Assembly (NCBI GenBank): GCA_001818435.1
Contig: MHKO01000049.1
Span: 1 to 13,255, forward strand
DNA from: Candidatus Komeilibacteria bacterium RIFCSPLOWO2_02_FULL_48_11
GTDB taxonomy: Bacteria > Patescibacteriota > Patescibacteriia > UBA2169
Direction of reading: 5' to 3'
DNA: 13,255 bases
Shown here: piece by piece, positions 6,354 through 12,459 of the stretch
How positions within the stretch are numbered: the first letter of the stretch is position 1
Layout of the letters: each line of letters begins with the position of its first letter
Program-made: the position numbers and the translations under genes
Notes under the pieces: generated by a model
The model's input: only the letters and a program-made list of their open reading frames with translations
The model's database searches: none
What the model was told of the DNA's origin: nothing

Positions 6354-9300
6354 ATGGAAAACCAAGAAAACCCACAATTTAGGGAATACCGTAACGAATT
6401 GGCTGAAAAAATAAAATCTATGCCAAAAGAAGAACGGCCAAAGTCTCTAGCCGAGGCCCAAGCAACCGAAGAATACCAAACCGCAGAGCAGTTGCATTCT
6501 CAAACTCGATATTTTAAACGATTAATCGCGGATAACGGTTTTGGCAAATCAACTCCAGAAAATCTAGACTTGCTAACCGGCCTTCTAACCAACAAAAACG
6601 GGGTAGACAGCAAAAATCTAACAACTTTTAATTATCAAGAACTTGTTGATTATGCGGTGGCAAAGGGTTTAATAGACAATGAGGAAATTGCAACTTATGG
6701 TGTTGAACGCAAAAATAAATCTCGAGCCTGTGCCGAACGTATCGATAAATTATTAACCGGCGAAGTGGAATTGCCAAAAAAATTGCGATCGCACCAAGAA
6801 ATAGCCTTAGTCGCGCTGAAGGAATTTTTTACTAACGGTTATCAACGTGGATACATCGCCCATCCGACCGGTGCCGGCAAAACCGTTTTATTTTCATCAT
6901 TAATAAAAGCTCTGGATGCCAAAACATTAATTGTCGTCCCGTCAAAAACTTTAGTCGAACAAACTTATCAAGAACTAACCGATTATTTACCCTCGGCCGA
7001 AGTGACGCATCTGTCTTCGCTGACTACGCCTGGTAAAAAAAACCGCGATGAAACCAGGGAACTGACCGTTAAAGGCAGCCATGGCCAAGCGGTAATCACC
7101 ACTTATCAAAGTCTGATTAAAAGAAAAGAGGAGTTAGCCCAGGCCGGATTTGAAATTATTGTTCTCGATGAGGCGCATAATAGCTTTACTCCCAATGTGC
7201 AAGATTCATTACGGCTGTTGCCGGAAGCGATAAAATTAGGACTGACGGCCACACCGGAGTATCTTTACACCAAAAAAGTAAAAGAAAACTATAAACCCGT
7301 CCCGGTGAACGGGGAAATCCTGTATGCTGATCCAGATAAATCAGCGGACACTTACTATCCGCACGAGATTCACCGGATTGAATTAAAAGAAGCCATTGAA
7401 GCCGGCATGTTAGCGCCAGTCGCGGCCGCGGTGGTCAGGATAGAGATCAACTTAGACGATATTGATTTAAAAACAACGAAAAATGGTTTAGATTTTAATG
7501 AAAAAGCTTTGAATGAAAAGTTGAGTCGCGAATGGAGCGTGATTGAACAAGCCGTGAAAAATGTCTTAATCAATCCGGATCAGGAAGGTATAAAAGATAT
7601 TCAAAACAGACAATTATTCGTGGCGACCGGCACAATTGAGCAAGCGAACAAAATAAATAAATTACTGAATGGCCTCGGCATTCCGAGCGAAGTGGTTATT
7701 GGCCAGACCTCCGATAAAGAACGCGGTAAAATTTTCGAACGATATAAAAATAAAAAAACCCGGGCGCTTTGTTCAGTTCAGGCTTTAAAAGAAGGGTGGG
7801 ACGCGCCCGAAGCCGAAGTCTGCCTTATGCTTAGGCCAACCACTTCGCGCATATTTTACCAGCAAATTATTGGCCGCGTCTTAAGATTGGACCCCAATAA
7901 CCCGGAAAAAACCGCTTTGATAGTTGACTTTTTAGGCAACTATCAAAAACATCAGGTCATGAGTACCCCCTTTCTTTTTGATAAAAAGAAATTTTACAAC
8001 GGCGAAATTTTAATACCGCCGACCAGCACCGATCCGGAACAACAATCGCGGCGTCCGGACGAACCGGCTTTGGTTGAACCCAGCCTAAAAACTAAAGTAA
8101 TCGAGATTGAAACTGTTGAACCGGTCAAGGAATCAAGCAAGGGAACCGTAGTCCGGAACGGGGAAATCTTTATGACAAAAGGGCAAATCATGCTGGAGTT
8201 CAACATCAGACCGGAGATAATTGCTGATGTAATTGATAAACAGGCGCTAAAACCCCTGGAAGGCAGCGGAAAAAATTACTTCAATATTGAACAAATTTTG
8301 TCGGTTCTTACTGAACGAAATTCCGCTCAGCCGACTGAATTGCATAGTCGATTTCTTTCGCTTCGTTCTTTATCGCAGGCATCGGGCCTCAAAGACGGTT
8401 ATGTACGCAGTCTCATTAAATATTATAACCTTCCTTATTTAGTTAAATGGGGTTCGAGTGGAGGAAAACCATACCAGTACCATGCCCATGAAAGAGACGA
8501 AGTTTTAATGTTACTCACTAAACACTCACAGGACAAATTACATGCAATCCGAATCTTGTCAACTGATGCCATTAACTCACCAGAACAAATCAACCAATTT
8601 TTAGAACAGATTGAAGGTAATGAAACGATTCTAGTTCGGATGTTTTCTGAACAAATTGAAGATGTGTTGTCTAAACAGCTTGACAAACTCAATCTGTTTG
8701 CCTTATCAAGATTAGAAAAATTTTGTGAGGAAAATGAATTAATTCAAGCTGGGGAAGAAATAAAAAAAATAATTCAAGATAAAGTAGCAAATGACCCTCG
8801 CCAAAAAACTTTACAAATAATTCATCGTGATGGTATTAAAAAATCCTTGGAAGGATGGCTAAATTATTCTGGCGACCCTAATGACGTCACAAATATAGAT
8901 TATCTAACCCGACAAGACTGGCAATTGATAAAAAATCTTAATGCTGAACACTTAAATGATCTCTTCCACTATGCGCCGCGCGAGATAGCCTATTTGCTTA
9001 TTAATAAAAACGAATTTCGTTATTTATTCAATAATATTAATGAACTACAAGATCCAAAATTAAAAGAAAAGATCTGGCAGGCGGTTAATAACTCCGCATC
9101 ATGCGCCGTTTGGATGCCTCATTGGCAGGCTATTCCAATTAATCTTCGGCAAGAATTCGCTTTAACAGCGTTGCAAGAAATACAAAATAAGTCGGAAAGG
9201 GTCGGAGAATTAAGCCCTGGCGATTACAAAATTCTCAAAAAAATACAGATTAGCCTGCCACAACCTAACGAACAAATAGAAGCATACCTAAGCCAACATG

Positions 9301-9743
9301 GCGAAACGCGATTGGAATTGGAATTGGCTGATTTTAAAGACATGGATGATAGAGAAAAAAAGGAATGGCTAACTAAAATTGTGGCCAAAGGGCAAGCGAC
9401 CGAACTACAGCATTTAGGCCGTGATAATCTTTCTAATTTACTCCCGCTTATTCCGGAATTAGACGAAACGACCAAGCCACCGGTAATTAAAGTTGGTTTA
9501 TATAATAACATACCGGGATATTTAGAATTAGCTTGCAATGAAAAAATAACATTAAAAACTACCGTACAACGAGTAATGCGCAACGCGGAGGGTAAATTCT
9601 CCGGGGTGATAATTACTAAACAGGCTGGCATTTTTATCCCGCGCTCATTGTTAAAAAAACCAGATCAACCCAATATCGGTGATCATATTAAAGTACAAAT
9701 TATCCCCAGTAAAAGAGGGGGATTTATCGGAAAAGAGGTCTAA
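6354..9743 (+). CDS. Large SF2 (DEAD/DEAH) helicase with extra C-terminal modules
   Basis: The 1129-residue protein has an N-terminal extension (1-142) of no recognised family. A superfamily 2 helicase core of the SSL2/type I-III restriction style follows: LRSHQEIALVAL (144-155), Walker A HPTGAGKT (170-177), DEAH (272-275), GLTATP (296-301), ALKEGWDAP (477-485) and QIIGRVLR (504-511). After a Pro- and Glu-rich linker (about 552-600) there are two winged-helix-like segments (about 606-650 and 668-720), each with a helix-turn-helix look and a following Tyr or Phe strand. Next come a long helical region (about 735-1040) and a C-terminal beta-rich stretch (1063-1129) that resembles an OB or S1-like fold. 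No nuclease or methylase motif is seen. No ribosome-binding site precedes the ATG. The second half is visibly AT-richer than its neighbours. Nucleic-acid remodelling is supported; a defence role is speculation. Confidence 0.85.
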   Translation: MENQENPQFREYRNELAEKIKSMPKEERPKSLAEAQATEEYQTAEQLHSQTRYFKRLIADNGFGKSTPENLDLLTGLLTNKNGVDSKNLTTFNYQELVDYAVAKGLIDNEEIATYGVERKNKSRACAERIDKLLTGEVELPKKLRSHQEIALVALKEFFTNGYQRGYIAHPTGAGKTVLFSSLIKALDAKTLIVVPSKTLVEQTYQELTDYLPSAEVTHLSSLTTPGKKNRDETRELTVKGSHGQAVITTYQSLIKRKEELAQAGFEIIVLDEAHNSFTPNVQDSLRLLPEAIKLGLTATPEYLYTKKVKENYKPVPVNGEILYADPDKSADTYYPHEIHRIELKEAIEAGMLAPVAAAVVRIEINLDDIDLKTTKNGLDFNEKALNEKLSREWSVIEQAVKNVLINPDQEGIKDIQNRQLFVATGTIEQANKINKLLNGLGIPSEVVIGQTSDKERGKIFERYKNKKTRALCSVQALKEGWDAPEAEVCLMLRPTTSRIFYQQIIGRVLRLDPNNPEKTALIVDFLGNYQKHQVMSTPFLFDKKKFYNGEILIPPTSTDPEQQSRRPDEPALVEPSLKTKVIEIETVEPVKESSKGTVVRNGEIFMTKGQIMLEFNIRPEIIADVIDKQALKPLEGSGKNYFNIEQILSVLTERNSAQPTELHSRFLSLRSLSQASGLKDGYVRSLIKYYNLPYLVKWGSSGGKPYQYHAHERDEVLMLLTKHSQDKLHAIRILSTDAINSPEQINQFLEQIEGNETILVRMFSEQIEDVLSKQLDKLNLFALSRLEKFCEENELIQAGEEIKKIIQDKVANDPRQKTLQIIHRDGIKKSLEGWLNYSGDPNDVTNIDYLTRQDWQLIKNLNAEHLNDLFHYAPREIAYLLINKNEFRYLFNNINELQDPKLKEKIWQAVNNSASCAVWMPHWQAIPINLRQEFALTALQEIQNKSERVGELSPGDYKILKKIQISLPQPNEQIEAYLSQHGETRLELELADFKDMDDREKKEWLTKIVAKGQATELQHLGRDNLSNLLPLIPELDETTKPPVIKVGLYNNIPGYLELACNEKITLKTTVQRVMRNAEGKFSGVIITKQAGIFIPRSLLKKPDQPNIGDHIKVQIIPSKRGGFIGKEV

Positions 9744-9756
9744 ATAAAATTACAAT

Positions 9757-9785
9757 TTGCCTTATATTAGCCAAAATACGATAAT
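9757..9785 (+). promoter_or_regulatory. Putative promoter after the helicase gene
   Basis: TTGCCT (9757-9762), a 17-base spacer and GATAAT (9780-9785) lie just after the helicase stop and predict a start near 9792. Together with the terminator ending at 10158 this would define a separate ~365-base transcript. A second TTGACA (9802-9807) has no good -10. Confidence 0.4.
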
Positions 9786-10142
9786 AATCGCCCACTAGCC
9801 CTTGACATATATTCTAAACCTACTAGACCCCCCGAAGGTTGCGAACTCTGAACCGGAAGAACCGCGCGCCAAACAACTCTAAAGAAACGAACCGACCCCC
9901 AAGAATTCGGGGCACGGATGTACGCCTTCCAGAGTACCCTGATAGAAGAGGGGTATCTGGAGGAGGGCGAGCCGTTTCCAGACGGCTCCGGGTACCCGGT
10001 CAAGTGTTGGAAGTTTGGTCAGAAGCTTTTGTAGAGATCCCAAGGAAATTACCAAAAGGAGACACCATGCTCTTTATCTGCCCGGGAATGCGGCGGGCTA
10101 CAAAATACCGCATCTGGTTTAAGAGCGAACCATGGAACATAA
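9771..10142 (+). pseudogene. Decayed protein-coding gene of unknown family
   Basis: No intact frame runs here, yet protein-like sequence continues across two frames. Frame A reads PKYDNNRPLALDIYSKP... and meets TGA at 9849. It resumes through DPQEFGARMYAFQSTLIEEG and EPFPDGSGYPV, and stops at TAG (10032). From about 10000 the frame one base back reads QVLEVWSEAFVEIPRKLP, KGDTMLFICPGMRR and ATKYRIWFKSEPW. A single-base loss near 9998 would join them. The remnant ends inside the terminator hairpin, so its 3' end is lost. An internal ATG at 10067 has an excellent AAAGGAG site eight bases upstream and might give a short peptide. The frame A stretch from ATG 9918 to 10034 (38 residues) is another possible small product. 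I recognise no family. Several stems (9897-9912, 9929-9960, 9969-9988) leave room for a structured RNA instead. Confidence 0.45.
9929..9988 (+). other. Two consecutive strong hairpins
   Basis: CCAGA-g-TACCC (9929-9939) pairs with GGGTATCTGG (9951-9960), and GAGCCGT (9969-9975) pairs with ACGGCTC (9982-9988), directly followed by the perfect palindrome CCGGGTACCCGG (9988-9999). They lie inside the decayed frame. They may be chance structure in GC-rich coding sequence or part of a functional RNA. Confidence 0.35.
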
Positions 10143-10158
10143 TCGCTCTTCTTTTTTT
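10121..10158 (+). terminator. Intrinsic terminator ending the plus-strand unit
   Basis: AAGAGCGA (10121-10128) and TCGCTCTT (10143-10150) form an 8-base-pair stem with a 14-base loop, followed by C and seven Ts (10152-10158). It works only on the plus strand and stops that transcription eight bases before it would run into the oppositely oriented FnIII gene, which ends at 10166. Confidence 0.75.
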
Positions 10159-10165
10159 CGCGGCA

Positions 10166-11764
10166 TCAACCCCGCTTCCGCTTGTATTCCGCGCTCTTGC
10201 GCCACGGCCCGGCCCGGATTATTGGATGAACCAAGCCCGGACCATTAACAACAGTGTGCGCGATCTCGTCAATGACATAACCACCGTAAATATAAGCCCG
10301 AACCAGAACTGGATTAAGCCGGGCCGGGACTTTTTTAGCCCCCAGCTTCTTTATTAATTTTTGGCGCAAACCATTGGCCAGAGCCGCTTCCAACTTTAGA
10401 TTCGCCATCCGCGGCCGGCCATAAGCGTAAGTTTTAGCTGGGACCGGAGTTTTAGCCGGAGCTTTGGCTTTATTGGCCGCCACTGGCGGAGTTGAAAGCG
10501 AGGTTTTTCCATTGGTCGCCGGCGGCGTGGACGTGCTCTTCTCGGTAAAAGACACGCCGCTCACTTGAGCGCCAGCTTCATATTCATAACCGCTTTTATC
10601 AACCAAGTGAATAAAGTAATAATACCTTTTACCGCCCTCGGCTCCTTTATCAAGAAAGGAATTAACATAGACCTTATCGGCTATCATGGCCGCAGTATCG
10701 GCAGAGTCTAAGTGGCGATAGACGCGGCTGTAAGCAATGTCCGAAGAGTTCGGCAGCTTCCAACGCAACTGTATTTCCCCGCGGTTGAGAGTGCCGCCAG
10801 CCTCTAACTCGGAAACTTTATATTGCTGTTTGGGAGTGACGGTTGGAGCGGCTATCTCCACGCGCGCCGCGTCACTGGCCACCGATTCATTGCCAGTCAT
10901 ATCCAACGCTATGATACGGTAAAAATAAGTGCCCGCCCACGGCCACACAGTATCGGTAAAAGAAGTGTTGGTTGTTTCCGTTATCTGCGGGCCCACGCCG
11001 CTGGGACTGGAAGAGCGGCAAACGCGGTAACGCAAATTAGACTCGCCACTTGGACCGCGCCAGGAAACCGACACCTTGTTGTCGCTTCCGGCTCTGGCGC
11101 TCACCTCCGTAGGCTTGCCCGGGGCCGTGGCGTCAGTCGGGGTCGCGCCCACGGCCCCGCTTGGGTCTGACGCGGTGTAAGTATTGTAAACCGACTTTAC
11201 CTGATAATAATAATAAGTGCCATTATTAACGTCTTTGTCAAAATATTCGGTCGTATCAATATTATTGGCTATAGACCCCCCAGAACTGCCTCCGGTAGTG
11301 GAACGATAAACCGTGTATTTGAGAGGAATGTCCATGGTCGGACGGTTCCAGCTGACTCTTATTTCCCGGCCTTGCTTGGTATCCGTGGCTTTGATATTGA
11401 TTGGTATTGGCAACGCCGGCTTGACCATGGCCACTGCTGATAAGGTTGATTCAATGCCGGAGTACATGGCGGCCACGCGGTAATAATAAGTGGTGTTATA
11501 AGCAACAGTCTCATCCGTATGAGTTAAAGCATTTAAATCGTCAATTAAAATCGTGCCATTGCTGCCGATGGACTGGGAGCGATAAATACGAGAAAGCGCG
11601 CCGCTAGTCGATGAAGCCGCCCAAGTAATAGTAACCCGCGCCACGTTGGGTATTTGCACAGCTTGGACGCTGGTCGGCGGCGCGGGCTTCTCTTGAGCCA
11701 AAGTTAACTGCGGCCAAGCCGCCAGTAATAAGGCAATAATGATTGAGTAATATCTTTTGGGCAT
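10166..11764 (-). CDS. Secreted multi-domain fibronectin type III protein
   Basis: The 532-residue product begins with a clear Sec signal peptide (KR, a hydrophobic core at about 7-17, and LTLAQE near 20-25). Four fibronectin-III-like repeats follow (about 27-115, 116-210, 213-306 and 307-405), each with an early Trp (VTITWAA, IRVSWNR, VSVSWRG, IQLRWKL) and a late YYYRV or TYFYRI strand. A Pro-, Ala- and Lys-rich linker (406-446) leads to a basic C-terminal region (447-532) containing GGYVIDEIAHTVVNGPG and a Lys/Arg-rich end. No enzyme domain, LPXTG signal or membrane anchor is visible. Such proteins commonly mediate surface binding or adhesion; the ligand is unknown. The C-terminal region may be a separate cell-surface or attachment module. 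It is transcribed from an extended -10 promoter lying right after the rpsO terminator, with almost no leader and no ribosome-binding site. Confidence 0.88.
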   Translation of the reverse strand: MPKRYYSIIIALLLAAWPQLTLAQEKPAPPTSVQAVQIPNVARVTITWAASSTSGALSRIYRSQSIGSNGTILIDDLNALTHTDETVAYNTTYYYRVAAMYSGIESTLSAVAMVKPALPIPINIKATDTKQGREIRVSWNRPTMDIPLKYTVYRSTTGGSSGGSIANNIDTTEYFDKDVNNGTYYYYQVKSVYNTYTASDPSGAVGATPTDATAPGKPTEVSARAGSDNKVSVSWRGPSGESNLRYRVCRSSSPSGVGPQITETTNTSFTDTVWPWAGTYFYRIIALDMTGNESVASDAARVEIAAPTVTPKQQYKVSELEAGGTLNRGEIQLRWKLPNSSDIAYSRVYRHLDSADTAAMIADKVYVNSFLDKGAEGGKRYYYFIHLVDKSGYEYEAGAQVSGVSFTEKSTSTPPATNGKTSLSTPPVAANKAKAPAKTPVPAKTYAYGRPRMANLKLEAALANGLRQKLIKKLGAKKVPARLNPVLVRAYIYGGYVIDEIAHTVVNGPGLVHPIIRAGPWRKSAEYKRKRG

Positions 11765-11776
11765 AGTCTAATTGAT

Positions 11777-11785
11777 ATTATACCA
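11777..11785 (-). promoter_or_regulatory. Extended -10 promoter of the FnIII gene
   Basis: On the minus strand TGGTATAAT is a perfect extended -10 (the TG plus TATAAT). No good -35 is present because that position falls within the terminator stem. The ATG at 11764 lies 13 bases after the hexamer, so the leader should be about six bases, and no ribosome-binding site is seen. Confidence 0.7.
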
Positions 11786-11820
11786 AAAATCGTCCCGCAA
11801 TAATACGTGGGACGATTTTT
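11785..11820. terminator. Bidirectional intrinsic terminator after rpsO
   Basis: AAAAATCGTCCC (11785-11796) and GGGACGATTTTT (11809-11820) form a perfect 12-base-pair stem with a 12-base loop. Five Ts are present on either strand. It ends rpsO transcription (stop at 11830) and overlaps the promoter region of the FnIII gene by one base. Confidence 0.85.
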
Positions 11821-11829
11821 TAAAATTGG

Positions 11830-12189
11830 TTAGACCTCAGCCTCAGGCGCAGTTTCTTCTTCTACCGCCGCCTCGGCCTCAAACACTTCCATGTCTTCCA
11901 GAGGCATCATGGTGGTTTGGTTGCGGCGCTTGATTTTGAGCTGTTTGATTAATTTTTCGTAGCTCTCTCCGTTTTCGCGCTGCAGATAATGCAAGAGCTT
12001 GCGGCGCTGGGACACTTTTTTTATCAAGCCCCGGCGGGAAGAAAAATCCTTTTTGTGGATTTTAAGGTGTTCAGTCAGTTCTTTTATTTCCGCGGTCAAA
12101 ATAGCAATTTGCACTTCCGGGGAGCCAGTATCCTTGGCATGGGTTTTAAACTTGGCAACAATGCGATCTTTTTGCTTCTTGTCGAGCAT
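11830..12189 (-). CDS. rpsO: 30S ribosomal protein S15 with C-terminal extension
   Basis: S15 binds 16S rRNA early in small-subunit assembly and contributes to a bridge with the 50S subunit. The first ~90 residues are a standard S15: TGSPEVQIAILT (21-32), HLKIHKKDFSSRRGL (41-55) and QRRKLLHYL (61-69), all inside the four-helix fold. Common S15 proteins have 88-90 residues; this one has 119. The additional ~30 residues are acidic (VFEAEAAVEEETAPEAEV) and probably disordered. AAGGAG lies eight bases before the ATG. It has its own promoter, leader hairpin and terminator, so it is a single-gene unit. In many bacteria pnp follows rpsO directly; here it does not. Confidence 0.97.
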   Translation of the reverse strand: MLDKKQKDRIVAKFKTHAKDTGSPEVQIAILTAEIKELTEHLKIHKKDFSSRRGLIKKVSQRRKLLHYLQRENGESYEKLIKQLKIKRRNQTTMMPLEDMEVFEAEAAVEEETAPEAEV

Positions 12190-12206
12190 AGTTTATCTCC
12201 TTCAGG

Positions 12207-12251
12207 CATTGCCGAGTCAACGTCACGCTCGCTGGCGTTGCCCAGACAATG
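12207..12251 (-). promoter_or_regulatory. Leader hairpin ahead of rpsO, possible S15 autoregulatory site
   Basis: CATTGCC (12207-12213) pairs with GACAATG (12245-12251), one pair being G-U in the RNA. Inside it CAACG (12218-12222) pairs with CGTTG (12236-12240). The stem ends about five bases before the AAGGAG of rpsO. S15 represses its own translation through different leader structures in several bacteria, so this is a reasonable candidate, not a demonstrated one. Confidence 0.45.
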
Positions 12252-12269
12252 TCGGTTAATAATATCCGT

Positions 12270-12298
12270 ACTCTAATGGATGTAAAACAATTTGTCAA
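12270..12298 (-). promoter_or_regulatory. rpsO promoter
   Basis: On the minus strand a consensus TTGACA (12293-12298), a 17-base spacer and TAGAGT (12270-12275) predict a start near 12263 and a leader of about 74 bases. Confidence 0.75.
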
Positions 12299-12325
12299 TG
12301 ACGCGTTTGTGTCTTACAATGAAAA

Positions 12326-12446
12326 GGAAATTGGTTATTGGAAATTGGTAGTTGGTAATGGAAATTAGAAATTGGATATTAGTTAGTAAGACTAATTTCC
12401 AATCTCCAATTTCCCTACCAATTTCTAACAACCAACAACCAATTTC
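12326..12446. repeat. Imperfect inverted repeat built from short AATTGG-type units
   Basis: The left arm (12326-12383) consists of repeated GAAATTGG, TTATTGG and TAGTTGG units, and the right arm (12391-12446) holds their complements (CCAATTTC, CCAACAACC). The arms match closely at both ends (GAAATTGGTT and ATTAGT) and drift in the middle. The spacer is only about seven bases. It fills the gap between the rpsO promoter and the xer gene. It is probably an intergenic element that could form a large stem and reduce transcription in either direction. Confidence 0.75.
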
Positions 12447-12459
12447 AATCCAGAATAAT

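Noticed and set aside
9849..9851. In-frame TGA taken as a sign of a recoded genetic code
   Set aside because: lspA, the membrane protein and the FnIII protein end naturally at TGA, and none of the long genes carry internal TGA, so the standard code holds.
9969..9988. GAGCCGT...ACGGCTC resembling group II intron domain V
   Set aside because: It is only 20 bases long, lacks the 34-base two-stem form and bulge, and no reverse transcriptase or other intron domains are present.
9767..10003. A 78-codon minus-strand open frame
   Set aside because: Its product is Ser-, Arg- and Pro-rich in the way of antisense shadows, it has no ribosome-binding site, and the plus strand reads more like protein.
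6209..10160. A complete transposon or integrated phage
   Set aside because: No transposase, integrase, terminal inverted repeats at both ends, or target duplication was seen; the only recombinase in the window is a Xer-type gene far outside the block.
9839..10357. A 172-codon plus-strand frame reaching into the FnIII gene
   Set aside because: Its first part is Arg/Pro-rich shadow sequence and its last part is antisense to the well-supported FnIII protein, past a terminator. Only the middle part (about 10000-10142) looks protein-like and is described as part of the decayed gene.
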